Shown here: piece by piece, positions 36,785 to 44,392 of the stretch
Layout of the letters: each line of letters starts with the position of its first letter
Position numbering within the stretch: position 1 is the first letter of the stretch
Source: Haloterrigena gelatinilytica
GTDB taxonomy: Archaea; Halobacteriota; Halobacteria; Halobacteriales; Natrialbaceae
DNA: 64,000 nucleotides
Assembly: GCF_013342145.1 (NCBI RefSeq)
Contig: NZ_JABUQZ010000001.1
Location: forward strand, 3,286,001-3,350,000
Direction: 5' to 3'
Translations under genes and position numbers: made by a program
The notes under the pieces: model-generated
What the model was told of the DNA's origin: nothing
Seen by the model: only the letters and a program-made list of their open reading frames with translations
The model's database searches: none

Positions 36785-39118
36785 TCATAGATCGTGTTCA
36801 CTTTCGGCCGGGAGCGTGAACGAGAACGTCGAGCCCTCGCCGGGTTCGGAGTCAACCCAGATCACACCACCGTGGCGCTCGACGATCCGCTGGCAGAGCG
36901 CGAGACCGATGCCTGTCCCGTCGTACTCCTCGCGACTGTGGAGTCGGTCGAAGACCGTGAATACCCGCTCCTGGTCGTCGGGCTCGATGCCGATGCCGTC
37001 GTCCTCGACCGAGATGAGCCACTCGTTGCCGCGTCGATCCGCGTCGACGTGAACCCGCGGTTGCTCGTCGCCGCTGTAGGTGATCGCGTTGTCGAGCAAG
37101 TTCTGGAACAATTGACGGAGCTGACTGACGTCGCCCTCGAGGCGGGGCAGTTCCTCGACCGTCACTTCGGCGCCGCTCTCCGCAATCTGGACTTGGAGAT
37201 CTGCGAGCACGTCCTCGAGAATCTCGTTCAGGTCGACGGACTCGAACGGATCACCCCGCGTTTCGATCCGCGAGTACTCGAGTAAGGCGTCGATCATCTC
37301 GCGCATGCGCTCGGCTCCATCAACGGCGTACTCGAGGAATTCCTCGCCGTCCTCGTCGAAGGCGTCGGCGTACCGATTCTCGAGGAGTTGGAGGTAGCTC
37401 GTGACCATCCGCAGGGGCTCTTGGAGGTCGTGGGAGGCGGCGTAGGCGAACTGCTCCAACCGCTCGTTAGATTCCTCGAGTTTGCGCTGGTATTCGCGGC
37501 GTTCGGTGATATCGCTCGCCATTCCGATCCATTCCTCGATCTCATCGTCCTCGTCCAACATCGGTATTGCACGCGAGAACGTCCAGCCCGTGCTCCCGTC
37601 GTCCTGTTCCACCCGGTGTTCCAACTCGAACGTGCTCTTCGTCTGAATTGCTTCGTCGATAGCCTCCGTGACTCGCGGCTGTTCGTCCGGATGAATGTAT
37701 TTATCGAGCCAGTCACTGGTCGGTTCGTCCGTATCGGCGAGGAACTCTTTGCCCGTGAGCTCGTGCATCTCGTTCCAATCAGGGCTCATGCGATACACCA
37801 CGTCCGAACTGGCAGTGACCAGCGCTCGGAATCGTTCTTTATTCTTCTGGAGTTTCTCCTCGGCCCGCCTGCGTTCGGTGACGTCGCGCGATGTCCCGGC
37901 GATGGCTTCGACTTCGCCGTCGTCGTCGAGCACCGGTGCGAAGATATACTCGTAGACTCGACGGCCGCGTTCGGCGTGCGGGAACGCGACCTCGCCGCGA
38001 ACGGGCTCTTTCGTCTCGATGACCTCGTCGATTTCACGTTCGTGCATCTCCGCATGCCACGGTTCGTAGCCGATCTCCCGCAGCGTTTTCCCGATGGCCT
38101 CCGAACGGGTTTGGCCCCACATCTCCAGTACCGCGTCGTTGGCGAACGTGAATCGGTACTCGAGGTCGAAGGCGTAGATGAGATCGGGCGTGCTGGAGAC
38201 GATCGTCTCGTAGAGCCGTTTCTGCTCCTCGGCCTCGGCGGTCGTTCTCTTCAACTCCGCCTCCGCTTCCTTGCGTTCGGTGATGTCGGCGGTAGCGCCG
38301 ATTATCTGGCTCGGCTCACCGCTACTGTCGTACTCGACTTCGCCGCGGGACACCGCCCACAGCGTGTCGCCCTCCGCGTCAGTAATGCGGTACTCGACCT
38401 CGAACTCACCCGTCTCCTCGACCGCCTCGTCGAGGCGGTTCCGTACCCGTTCTTGATCTGCCTCGTGAACCGAGGCGAAGAATTCCTCGATCGGTACGCC
38501 TGTAGTGACCGCCTCTGAGTCCGTGTCGGAGAACTCAGCGAGACGTACGTCCGCAGTCACGCCGTTCTCGTGGAGGTCCCACGACCACGTGTCGACGGAT
38601 CCAGCGGACTTGGCGACCTCGAGTCGAGTTTTCGTCTCGCGGAGACTCCGTTCGCACTCGGTGGTCGGATCGCAGTTGTGTCGCTGGTCGGATTCATCGA
38701 GTGGCTGCTCCGGCCCTCCGGGGTCGGTGATCTCTTGAACGATACCGACGGTTCCCTGCATCGTGTCGTCCGCTTCGAGCGGGCTGACCCGTACTTCGCA
38801 GCGAACGTGGTCTTCCTCGGCAGTCCGTACGGCGAACTCGAGTTGTTTGCTTCGATCGGCAGGATTCGTAAGGAACGATTCAGTGGTCGAGTCGTCGTCG
38901 TCGAGCAGCAGAGAGACGTGTGCGCCGAGCAGTTCCTCGCGTGCATATCCCGTTAGCTCGACGATGCTGTCGTTCACCGCGATGAATCGACCGTCGCCGT
39001 CGAGGTGGTAGATACCATCGTCGATCGCGTTCACGAGCACCCGATAGCGCCGGAGGGCCTCGGTGTCATCGGTGTCTCCCCAGAACACCGAGCTAGAAGA
39101 CCCCGCTGATTCACTCAT
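36785..39118 (-). CDS. Four-PAS soluble histidine kinase
   Basis: A 777-residue kinase without membrane helices. Four PAS/PAC units can be traced at about 25-135, 170-290, 305-425 and 430-545; three end in the PAC pattern DITERK/DVTERR/DITERR. The transmitter follows: H563 in YAASHDLQEPLRMV, N box NLLDNAITYSGD, EDDGIGI and the G2 box YDGTGIGLALCQ. It is cytoplasmic and may sense redox, oxygen or small ligands, depending on PAS cofactors, which cannot be told. It lies within the nitrate assimilation cluster, between the nitrite reductase and transporter genes, which makes a nitrogen-related signal possible. Confidence 0.88.
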   Translation of the reverse strand: MSESAGSSSSVFWGDTDDTEALRRYRVLVNAIDDGIYHLDGDGRFIAVNDSIVELTGYAREELLGAHVSLLLDDDDSTTESFLTNPADRSKQLEFAVRTAEEDHVRCEVRVSPLEADDTMQGTVGIVQEITDPGGPEQPLDESDQRHNCDPTTECERSLRETKTRLEVAKSAGSVDTWSWDLHENGVTADVRLAEFSDTDSEAVTTGVPIEEFFASVHEADQERVRNRLDEAVEETGEFEVEYRITDAEGDTLWAVSRGEVEYDSSGEPSQIIGATADITERKEAEAELKRTTAEAEEQKRLYETIVSSTPDLIYAFDLEYRFTFANDAVLEMWGQTRSEAIGKTLREIGYEPWHAEMHEREIDEVIETKEPVRGEVAFPHAERGRRVYEYIFAPVLDDDGEVEAIAGTSRDVTERRRAEEKLQKNKERFRALVTASSDVVYRMSPDWNEMHELTGKEFLADTDEPTSDWLDKYIHPDEQPRVTEAIDEAIQTKSTFELEHRVEQDDGSTGWTFSRAIPMLDEDDEIEEWIGMASDITERREYQRKLEESNERLEQFAYAASHDLQEPLRMVTSYLQLLENRYADAFDEDGEEFLEYAVDGAERMREMIDALLEYSRIETRGDPFESVDLNEILEDVLADLQVQIAESGAEVTVEELPRLEGDVSQLRQLFQNLLDNAITYSGDEQPRVHVDADRRGNEWLISVEDDGIGIEPDDQERVFTVFDRLHSREEYDGTGIGLALCQRIVERHGGVIWVDSEPGEGSTFSFTLPAESEHDL

Positions 39119-39340
39119 ACGAGCAATAGTATGGTGCGTCGATCAGATAAGTCTTCATTCGGTCGGTATCTGCAGAGGAATGGCGAATACGGGCCTCGTT
39201 CAGTACGCTTTTCAGCACCCATCGGAGAGGTGGATAGCCACTTCGGTACGCCTTTGTCTGTACGTATCGCGGGTTCCTCGCCCGTGGGTGGATAACGAAC
39301 CCCCGCTACAGTAATCGACCCGCGATCGAGACGCGCCCGG

Positions 39341-40699
39341 TCAGTCGTCGGCGGGCGCCGACGAATCGGCGGGAACGAGCGCCGACCGGGTTCGGTAGAG
39401 CCCGCTCGAGAGGCCGATCGAGACGACCCCGAGGACGAGGAAGACGACGAAGCCGGTCGCGTAGCCCGGCGTCCCCTGCAGGTCGACGAAGAGGCCGAGG
39501 ATCGGCGGGATGGCGAAGCCGCCGAAGGCGCCGATGCCGCCGACCAGTCCCGAGGCGCCGCCGACGGCGTCGGGGACGTACGTCGGCACCAGCTGGAAGA
39601 CGGCCGCGCTGGCGACCCCCATGCCCGCGCCGAGCAGGATCGTCGCGGCGACGGCGAGGGCGAACTCGCGGGTAATGACGAGCAGCGCCGTCGCGAGCAC
39701 GATCGCGCCGAAGCTGGCGATCGCGGTCGGCTCGCCGCCGAGCCGGTCGCTGACGACGCCGCCCGGGACGCGGATCACCGCCGCGAGCAGCGTGAAGGCG
39801 ACCGCCGTGAGCGCGCCGGCGGTTCGCACGTCGACGCCGTGGACGGCCTGCCAGTACGACGGGAGCCAGGTCGTCAGCGCGAGGAAGCCGCCGAACGAGG
39901 TGAAGAACAGCGCGACGAGGACCCACGTCCGGGGGATGCTCGCCGCACCCCGGATCGAGGCCATCGCGTCGCCGCCGGGAAAGAGGTCCTGGCCGCAGGC
40001 CTCGGCGCGCCGCCGAGCCTCGCGCTCGCCGACGCCCCGCTCGACGAACTGGAAGTAGGGCGCGTCGACGGCGGAGAACGCGTAGGCGACGGTCCCGACG
40101 ATCAGGAACGCGAACCACGCGAGGTACGCGCCGGTGAGGCCGAGCGCGGCCAGCGCGACGGGGAGGACGAGCGTGAACAGCCCCGGCGACGTGTTGCCGA
40201 GCCCGCCGAAGACCGCGAGCACCGTTCCCTGTTTCTCCGAGGGGTACCAGTACGACGTCTGGGTGGACCCGACGGAGAACGTCGCGATGCCACAGCCCGA
40301 CAGCGCCCCGAAGAAGAACACGATCGGGTAGTGGGCCATCGTGAGCCCGTCCGGATAGGCCGTCACCAGAAGCGCCGACAGACCGCCCATCCCGAGGATC
40401 GACAGGCCGAGCAGGACCAGAAACGGCTTCTTCGCGCCGACGTCCTCGACCCACGCCCCGAAGGGGATCCGGAGCAAGGAGCCGGTTAGCTGAGGCGCGG
40501 CGACGAGCAACCCGAGCAACAGTCCGGAGAGCCCCATCGCGCCCTCGAACTCCGAGGCGACGGGCCCGTAGCAGACGACGCCGGCGAAGCCGACGAAAAA
40601 CCCGAGGGTCGCGGAGGCGACGCCCCGTCGCGGCGTCCCTCGGACGGGCGGCGCAGACCCGTCGCTCGCGTCGGTCGTCGCCGGCGGTCGCTCACGCAT
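39341..40699 (-). CDS. Nitrate/nitrite transporter, NarK-type MFS
   Basis: A 452-residue MFS protein with 12 helices. NarK/NNP hallmarks are RIPFGAWVEDVGAKKP after TM2, VFGGLGNTSPGLFTLVLP in TM5 and GGIGAFGGFAIPPILG in TM11; the two glycine-rich signatures are characteristic of nitrate porters. It lies 30 bases downstream of nasA on the same strand, so the two form an operon for nitrate import and reduction. The N-terminus to residue 25 is polar and non-conserved; ATG at 40699 is the natural start. Confidence 0.87.
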   Translation of the reverse strand: MRERPPATTDASDGSAPPVRGTPRRGVASATLGFFVGFAGVVCYGPVASEFEGAMGLSGLLLGLLVAAPQLTGSLLRIPFGAWVEDVGAKKPFLVLLGLSILGMGGLSALLVTAYPDGLTMAHYPIVFFFGALSGCGIATFSVGSTQTSYWYPSEKQGTVLAVFGGLGNTSPGLFTLVLPVALAALGLTGAYLAWFAFLIVGTVAYAFSAVDAPYFQFVERGVGEREARRRAEACGQDLFPGGDAMASIRGAASIPRTWVLVALFFTSFGGFLALTTWLPSYWQAVHGVDVRTAGALTAVAFTLLAAVIRVPGGVVSDRLGGEPTAIASFGAIVLATALLVITREFALAVAATILLGAGMGVASAAVFQLVPTYVPDAVGGASGLVGGIGAFGGFAIPPILGLFVDLQGTPGYATGFVVFLVLGVVSIGLSSGLYRTRSALVPADSSAPADD

Positions 40700-40729
40700 C
40701 GGTCGAACACCCGAAAACGACCGCCATCG

Positions 40730-42886
40730 TCAGGCACTCGCTTCCGCGACCGCCCTGGCCTCCCGCTCGCGGGGCGCCTCGAGGCGGACCGCGCACTGTT
40801 TGAAGTTGGGTTCCTTCGAACGCGGGTCGACGTCCGAGAGCGTGAGTTCGTTGACTTCGGGCTGGTGGATCGGGAGCCAGACCACGCCGTCGGGAATCGA
40901 CTCGTCGCGCTCGACGCGGACGGTGATCGAGCCCCGGCGGGAGACGACGTGAGCGTACTCGGCGGGGTCGTCCTCGTCGGACTCGTCGGGACGGGACTCG
41001 AGTTCGTCGGCCAGCGCGGCGGCCGTCGCGGGGCTGACCCGGGCGACGGGGTCGTCGTCGCGCGCGCGGACGCCGGAGTTGTACGCGTCGGGACGCCGGG
41101 CCGTCGTCAGCGTGAAGGGGTACTCCTCGTCGGTCGACTCCGGCAGCGGCCGGGCCTCGCCGGTCGAGAACTGCGCGCGGCCGGAGGGGGTCGGGAACGA
41201 CCACGACTCCGCGCGGTCGGTCGCCTCGGCGTCGGCCTCGCGCTCGTCGTCGGTCGTCGGTCCCTCGTAGTAGCGGTAGCCGCCCGAGACGTCCGGTTCC
41301 GGCGCGGGCCAGCGAACCGCCATCTCCTCCTCGAGGCGGTCGTAGCTGATCCCCGAGAGGTCGGCGGGGGTGCCCTCGGTCAGCGCCGCCAGTTCGTCGA
41401 AGACCGCGTCGGGCTCGAGCGGGTCGTCGAAGAGGTCGGGAACGAGCCGGTCGGCGAGGTCGCCGATCAGTTCGAGGTCGGTTTTCACGCCCGACGGCGT
41501 CTCCGTCGCGGCGCGCACGCGCGAGACCGTTCGTTCCATGTTGGTCGTCGTTCCCTCCGACTCGCCCCACGTCGCGGCGGGGAACACGACGTCGGCGAGT
41601 TCGACCGTCTCGCTGCGGAAGGCGTCCTGCACGACGAGGAAGGCGTCCTCGAGCCGTTCGCGGACGCGGTTGGCGTCGGGCATGCCGGCGACGGGGTTGG
41701 TCGCGACGGCGTAGACGGCGGCGACGTCGTCGCCGATCTCGTCGACGATCCCGACCGGGCCGGGGCCGGGATCGTCCGGGAGCCGCGACTGCGGAACGTT
41801 CCACGTCTCGGCGACCTCGCTGCGGTGCTCGGGGTCGGTGAAGGGCCGGTGGCCGGGCCAGGATCCCTTCGAGGAGCAGACGCGGGTCCCCATCGAGTTG
41901 GCCTGGCCGGTCAGCGAGAACGGACCCGAGCCGGGTCGGAGGTTCCCCGTCGCCAGGCAGAGGTCGATCAGCGCGCCCGACGCCGCGGTGCCGTTGACGC
42001 TCTGGTTGATCCCCATTCCCCAGTAGACGAGCGTGGGATCCTCGAGCGCCGCGGCGATTCGATCGACGTCCTCGAGGGAGACGCCGGCGGCCGCGGCGGC
42101 ATCGGCGGCGTCGGGAAGGTCCTCGCGGAGGGCGTCGAAACCGTCAGTCGCCGCGGCGACGAACGCCTCGTCGACGCGGTCGGTCTCGATGACGCGCGCG
42201 AGGGCGGCGCGGGCGAGGTCGAGGTCCCCGCCGAGCGAGAGGGGGACGTGGTGGTCTGCGACCTCGGCGGTCTCACTTTCGATGGGATCGACGACGATCA
42301 GTTCCGAGTCGTCTTCGTCGGCCGACTGGTTGATCCACCGGAACATGACCGGGTGGGCCGCCGCGGGGTTCGCCCCCCAGACGAGGTGGGTCTCGGCCTC
42401 GGGGATGTCGTCGTAGGTCGGCGGCGGCGCGTCGCTGCCGAAGGCGTCGTAGTAGGCCGTGACGGCCGAGGCCATACACAGCGTCGTGTTGGCGTCGTAG
42501 TACGGCGTGCCGAAGCCGCCGCGGGCGAGTTTGCCCAGCGCGTAGGCGGCCTCGTTGGTCTGCTGGCCGCTGCCGAGCACCGCGACGCCCTCGCCGCCGT
42601 CGCCGCCCTCGAGCGCCGCGTCGAGCCCTTCGGCGGCGCGCTCTAAGGCGGTCTCCCAGGTCGTCGGCACCAGGTCGCCGTTCCGGCGGACGAGCGGGCG
42701 GGTGAGCCACTCGGCGCCGGGATCGGCGGACTCGGTGATGCCGCGCTGACAGGCCAGCCCGTTGTTGACCGGGTGAGCGGCGTCGCCGCGGACGACGTCG
42801 AGGCCGTAACCCTGTTCGACGGGCCGGTGGACGTGACCGCAGCCGACGGCACACCGCATACACGTCGTCGATACCAGGTCAGTCAC
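40730..42886 (-). CDS. nasA: Assimilatory nitrate reductase, molybdopterin catalytic subunit
   Basis: A molybdopterin oxidoreductase of about 718 residues that reduces nitrate to nitrite in the cytoplasm. The N-terminal 4Fe-4S motif is CMRCAVGC followed about 30 residues later by LACQRG. Mo-bis-MGD binding regions include VLGSGQQTNEAAYALGKLA, YWGMGINQSVNG, SLTGQANSMGTR and the C-terminal GVVWLPIHQPEVNELT. The length fits NasA. I choose the GTG at 42886: a GGAGG (complement of 42895-42899) lies eight bases before it, whereas the alternative GTG at 42895 overlaps that site. narK follows by 30 bases. The leader has strong palindromes and a nas element upstream. Confidence 0.88.
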   Translation of the reverse strand: MTDLVSTTCMRCAVGCGHVHRPVEQGYGLDVVRGDAAHPVNNGLACQRGITESADPGAEWLTRPLVRRNGDLVPTTWETALERAAEGLDAALEGGDGGEGVAVLGSGQQTNEAAYALGKLARGGFGTPYYDANTTLCMASAVTAYYDAFGSDAPPPTYDDIPEAETHLVWGANPAAAHPVMFRWINQSADEDDSELIVVDPIESETAEVADHHVPLSLGGDLDLARAALARVIETDRVDEAFVAAATDGFDALREDLPDAADAAAAAGVSLEDVDRIAAALEDPTLVYWGMGINQSVNGTAASGALIDLCLATGNLRPGSGPFSLTGQANSMGTRVCSSKGSWPGHRPFTDPEHRSEVAETWNVPQSRLPDDPGPGPVGIVDEIGDDVAAVYAVATNPVAGMPDANRVRERLEDAFLVVQDAFRSETVELADVVFPAATWGESEGTTTNMERTVSRVRAATETPSGVKTDLELIGDLADRLVPDLFDDPLEPDAVFDELAALTEGTPADLSGISYDRLEEEMAVRWPAPEPDVSGGYRYYEGPTTDDEREADAEATDRAESWSFPTPSGRAQFSTGEARPLPESTDEEYPFTLTTARRPDAYNSGVRARDDDPVARVSPATAAALADELESRPDESDEDDPAEYAHVVSRRGSITVRVERDESIPDGVVWLPIHQPEVNELTLSDVDPRSKEPNFKQCAVRLEAPREREARAVAEASA

Positions 42887-42921
42887 GCCGTCCACCTCCG
42901 GCCCGACCCGAGACGACCGAC

Positions 42922-42940
42922 GTGTGATTTACAATCACAC
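42922..42940. promoter_or_regulatory. Perfect palindrome in the nasA leader
   Basis: GTGTGATT-TAC-AATCACAC is a perfect 8-base inverted repeat with a 3-base centre, 36-54 bases upstream of the nasA GTG. It lies between the predicted promoter and the ribosome site, so it would be in the transcribed leader. It could be a downstream operator (roadblock repressor) or an mRNA hairpin. Confidence 0.5.
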
Positions 42941-43002
42941 TCTTCATCGAGAGTTTGGCCCAACTTCATGAACTCTTTCACAGCAATAGGGAACGTATGG
43001 GA

Positions 43003-43043
43003 CTACTAAACGGTAATCGTTTACAAACTGTGATTATTTCTCC
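43003..43043 (-). promoter_or_regulatory. nasA promoter: TATA-like element and nas element
   Basis: On the minus strand GGAGAAATAATCACAGTTT leads into GTAAACGATTAC (core at 43013-43024) and then CGTTTAGTAG, where TTTAGTAG (43003-43010) is in the TATA position. The arrangement equals that upstream of nasD: same core, same spacing to TATA and the same GGAGAAA flank. Confidence 0.6.
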
Positions 43044-43274
43044 GATAACGCGACCCATCCATCAATCTACGGATGGATAGGGAGAATATAAGGATGTGAA
43101 ATCATCGGACGAGGGGAGCGATCGGACGGGCGTCCACGAATCGACGGGTCATATGATGGGGGATTGTGACACACGGACGCGGGGGTGGACTCGAGTCCTC
43201 GCGAACGCAGTCGCTCCCGAACGAAACGGTCGCAGGAAAAGCCGGTCGCGTCGCGAGAATCGCCGACCGAACGG

Positions 43275-44249
43275 TCAGTCCCGCCCGACCCACTTCAGGA
43301 CGAGGAGAGTCCCCTCGAACAGCAGGATCATCGTGACCGCCACGAGGATGGGCGCCATCATGGTCGGATCCATCGTGAACATGAAGGACAGCCCCGCGAA
43401 GCCCGCCCAGAAGTAGAGGCGCTTCTGGGCCAGCCAGCGGCGGGTCGTCACGCCCATCATGATCGCGAGCATGATGAACAGCGGAATCTGGAAGACGATC
43501 GCGAGGAAGCCGGTCAGCGTGATGATCAGGTCGAACGTTTCGCCGAGCGCGTACGCGATATCGGCGCTGCCCTCCGCGTAGTACGTGAAGTACTGGAAGA
43601 GGACGGGCAGGACGAGCACGTACGAGAACAGCATGCCGAGCGCGGCGAGAACGACGCTCAGCGGAACGGACGCGAGGTAGTACTTGCGCTCGTGGGGGTA
43701 CAGCCCCGGCTTCATGAACTTGTAACACTCGTAGACGAACGTCGGCAGGGCCACCATGATGCCCAGCAGCGCCGAGAGCTTGATCCGCGTCATCCACAGC
43801 TCGAGGGGATGATAGATATGCGGCGGCGGCACTTCCTCGGCCTGGGCCGGGAAGACGTCGAGCCAGATGAACTCGAGGGCCTCCGACGCCCCCAGCAGTC
43901 CGATCGCGGTTCCGGTCGCCCCGAACAGGAGGACGACCGCGAACCGGAGCACCATCTCCTCGATGTGGTCGGCCAACGGCATCTCCTCGTCGTCCGGGGG
44001 CGTCGAGATGCCGCCGATATCGTCGTCGGGATCGGGGTAGTCGGCCTCACCGTGATCGGCGTGATCGCCGACGACGCCCTCGCCGTCGGTTTCGATCGGC
44101 CGGTCGTCGGAATCGGGCTCCTCCCCGCCGTCAGTCGCGACCGGCGGGGCGTCGTCGCTCCCGCCGGCGATCGGCGGGTCCACGCTGGCCGATTCCCGCG
44201 GCTCCGTGGACCCCTCGACGTCCCTACGGTTCGCCGGCTCGTCCGACAT
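43275..44249 (-). CDS. tatC: Sec-independent protein translocase TatC, standard size (TatCo-like)
   Basis: A 324-residue protein with an acidic N-terminal extension of about 85 residues and a six-helix TatC core beginning EEMPLADHIEEMVLRFAVVL. TatC signatures visible are LADHIEEM with the conserved Glu, YKFMKPGLYPHERKYY in the first cytoplasmic loop, and VFQIPLFIMLAIMMGV. TatC recognises the twin-arginine signal and with TatA exports folded proteins, the main export route in haloarchaea. It is divergent from the large tatC gene across about 140 bases, the known haloarchaeal arrangement of tatCo and tatCt. Confidence 0.9.
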   Translation of the reverse strand: MSDEPANRRDVEGSTEPRESASVDPPIAGGSDDAPPVATDGGEEPDSDDRPIETDGEGVVGDHADHGEADYPDPDDDIGGISTPPDDEEMPLADHIEEMVLRFAVVLLFGATGTAIGLLGASEALEFIWLDVFPAQAEEVPPPHIYHPLELWMTRIKLSALLGIMVALPTFVYECYKFMKPGLYPHERKYYLASVPLSVVLAALGMLFSYVLVLPVLFQYFTYYAEGSADIAYALGETFDLIITLTGFLAIVFQIPLFIMLAIMMGVTTRRWLAQKRLYFWAGFAGLSFMFTMDPTMMAPILVAVTMILLFEGTLLVLKWVGRD

Positions 44250-44392
44250 CTATAGAGGTATGACGGGCCCCCGGTTATAGGCCTTTTTCTTACGGACATC
44301 CTGCGAAAGCGATGAAGGTCGAGTACGCGCCCGTAGCCGGCCCCAGCACACGAAAGGTTGATAACCGGATGTCAGTTAGCCACAGACGATCA

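Larger units (their letters stand above)
42887..43274. other. nasA leader and promoter region
   Basis: This gap of nearly 390 bases between nasA and the end of tatC holds no gene. It contains the palindrome at 42922-42940, a smaller dyad ACTCT-TCATCG-AGAGT at 42939-42954, the nas element at 43009-43043 and, further out, CCATCC at 43055-43060 with GGATGG at 43071-43076. The part next to tatC (43090-43274) shows nothing recognisable. Confidence 0.45.
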
